NCBI GenBank assembly: GCA_037190665.1
Contig: JBBCJT010000237.1
Location: forward strand, 1-7,493
DNA length: 7,493 nt
Direction of reading: 5' to 3'
Source of the DNA: JBBCJT01 sp037190665
Lineage (GTDB): Bacteria > Pseudomonadota > Alphaproteobacteria > Acetobacterales > Acetobacteraceae
Shown here: piece by piece, positions 6,919 through 7,493 of the stretch
Position numbering within the stretch: position 1 is the stretch's first letter
Layout: each line of letters begins with the position of its first letter
Position numbers and translations under genes: made by a program
Notes under the pieces: model-generated
What the model saw: only the letters and a program-made list of their open reading frames with translations
What the model was told of the DNA's origin: nothing
The model's database searches: none

Positions 6919-7493
6919 ATGACCTCACTGTTCGAAGGTGCCACCGGGATCCTGCGCCACCATCCGGAGATCGCGCTCTTCCTCGTGCTCGCGCTCGGCT
7001 ACCTGATCGGCAAGATCAAGGTGGCCGGCCACGCGGTGGGGCTGGTGACCGGCTCGCTGTTCGCCGGCCTCGCCGTCGGGCAGATCGGCGTGGAGATCAG
7101 CCTCGAGATCAAGACCGTCTTCCTGCTGCTGTTCCTGTTCGCGAACGGCTACGGCGCGGGACCGCAGTTCTTCCGTGCTCTCCGCTCGGACGGGGCCGCA
7201 CCGCTGATCCTGACGCTGGTGGTCACGTTCAGCGGGCTTCTCTGCGTCTGGGGCATGGCGAGCCTCATGCGCCTCGATGTCGGCTTCGCTTCCGGCCTGC
7301 TGTCCGGATCGCTGACCCAGTCACCCGCGATCGGCACGGCGACGGAGGCGATCATGGCGCTGGACCTGCCGCTGGAGCAGCGGCAGGCGCTGGTGAACCA
7401 CATCCCGGTGGCGGATGCCGTCTGCTACCTGTTCGGCTTCTGGGGCGAGGTGTTCTACGTCGCCGCGATCCTGCCGAAGATGATCAAGGTCGA
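6919..7493 (+). CDS. Second AspT-family antiporter (N-terminal part; 3' end cut by window)
   Basis: The frame runs open from ATG 6919 through 191 codons to the window edge; the family is usually about 540-570 residues, so about one third is visible. Hydrophobic segments lie at about 16-33, 38-56, 66-84, 94-115, 120-138 and 162-184. The family signature GSLTQSPAIGTATEAI (130-145) aligns with GSQTMSAAIGSAEQAV of the first antiporter, and LFLFANGYGAGPQFF (71-85) aligns with its LFMYGVGLRVGPSF. The two proteins are therefore paralogues but clearly diverged, not a recent duplication. A modest GGGA lies about 8 bases before the ATG. The RCK-like loop and C-terminal half are outside the window, so substrate and completeness cannot be judged. 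It may form a second carrier for the same cycle or partner the first protein. Confidence 0.9.
   Translation, partial: MTSLFEGATGILRHHPEIALFLVLALGYLIGKIKVAGHAVGLVTGSLFAGLAVGQIGVEISLEIKTVFLLLFLFANGYGAGPQFFRALRSDGAAPLILTLVVTFSGLLCVWGMASLMRLDVGFASGLLSGSLTQSPAIGTATEAIMALDLPLEQRQALVNHIPVADAVCYLFGFWGEVFYVAAILPKMIKV

Noticed and set aside
5094..6944. A 616-residue open frame on the minus strand, longer than the antiporter opposite it
   Set aside because: It is the antisense of the AspT-family gene. Its composition (Arg, Asp, His, Gly and Ala rich, no domain) is what GC-rich third positions generate, while the plus-strand frame has clear membrane segments and signatures.

Overview
The window looks like chromosomal DNA from a high-GC, aerobic proteobacterium, most likely an alphaproteobacterium. 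This rests on strong C/G preference at third codon positions and on the alphaproteobacterial flavour of the cytochrome oxidase subunit I. Genus cannot be read from the sequence. I see no IS element, CRISPR array, tRNA or rRNA.

Layout. (1) Bases 1-1415, minus strand: the first 471 codons of an aa3-type cytochrome c oxidase subunit I (ctaD), running off the left edge. (2) Bases 1488-2192, minus strand, 72 bp upstream of ctaD: a protein with two CBS domains and a BON domain. (3) Bases 2193-2320: a divergent control region with a 9+3+9 bp perfect inverted repeat (2249-2269) and a very short ORF (2304-2324) whose stop overlaps the MarR start codon. (4) Bases 2321-2761, plus strand: a MarR-family repressor, divergent from the CBS-BON and ctaD genes. 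(5) Bases 2762-3656: about 0.9 kb without a gene I can defend, ending in an AT-rich stretch that probably holds the next promoter. (6) Bases 3657-7493, plus strand: a PLP-dependent glutamate decarboxylase, a complete AspT-family antiporter and the start of a second, different AspT-family antiporter. A stable hairpin sits in each of the two junctions.

How the parts may work together. Glutamate decarboxylase consumes a cytoplasmic proton and makes GABA. AspT-family proteins exchange an amino acid for its decarboxylation product in the known aspartate/alanine case. Placed together they suggest a glutamate/GABA decarboxylation-antiport cycle for acid resistance or proton-motive force, using AspT-type carriers where E. 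coli uses the unrelated GadC. This is the most interesting inference in the window. The left half looks like a separately regulated respiration/energy-sensing unit: MarR with a palindromic operator facing a CBS-BON gene and oxidase subunit I. Whether the two halves respond to the same stress cannot be decided from the sequence.
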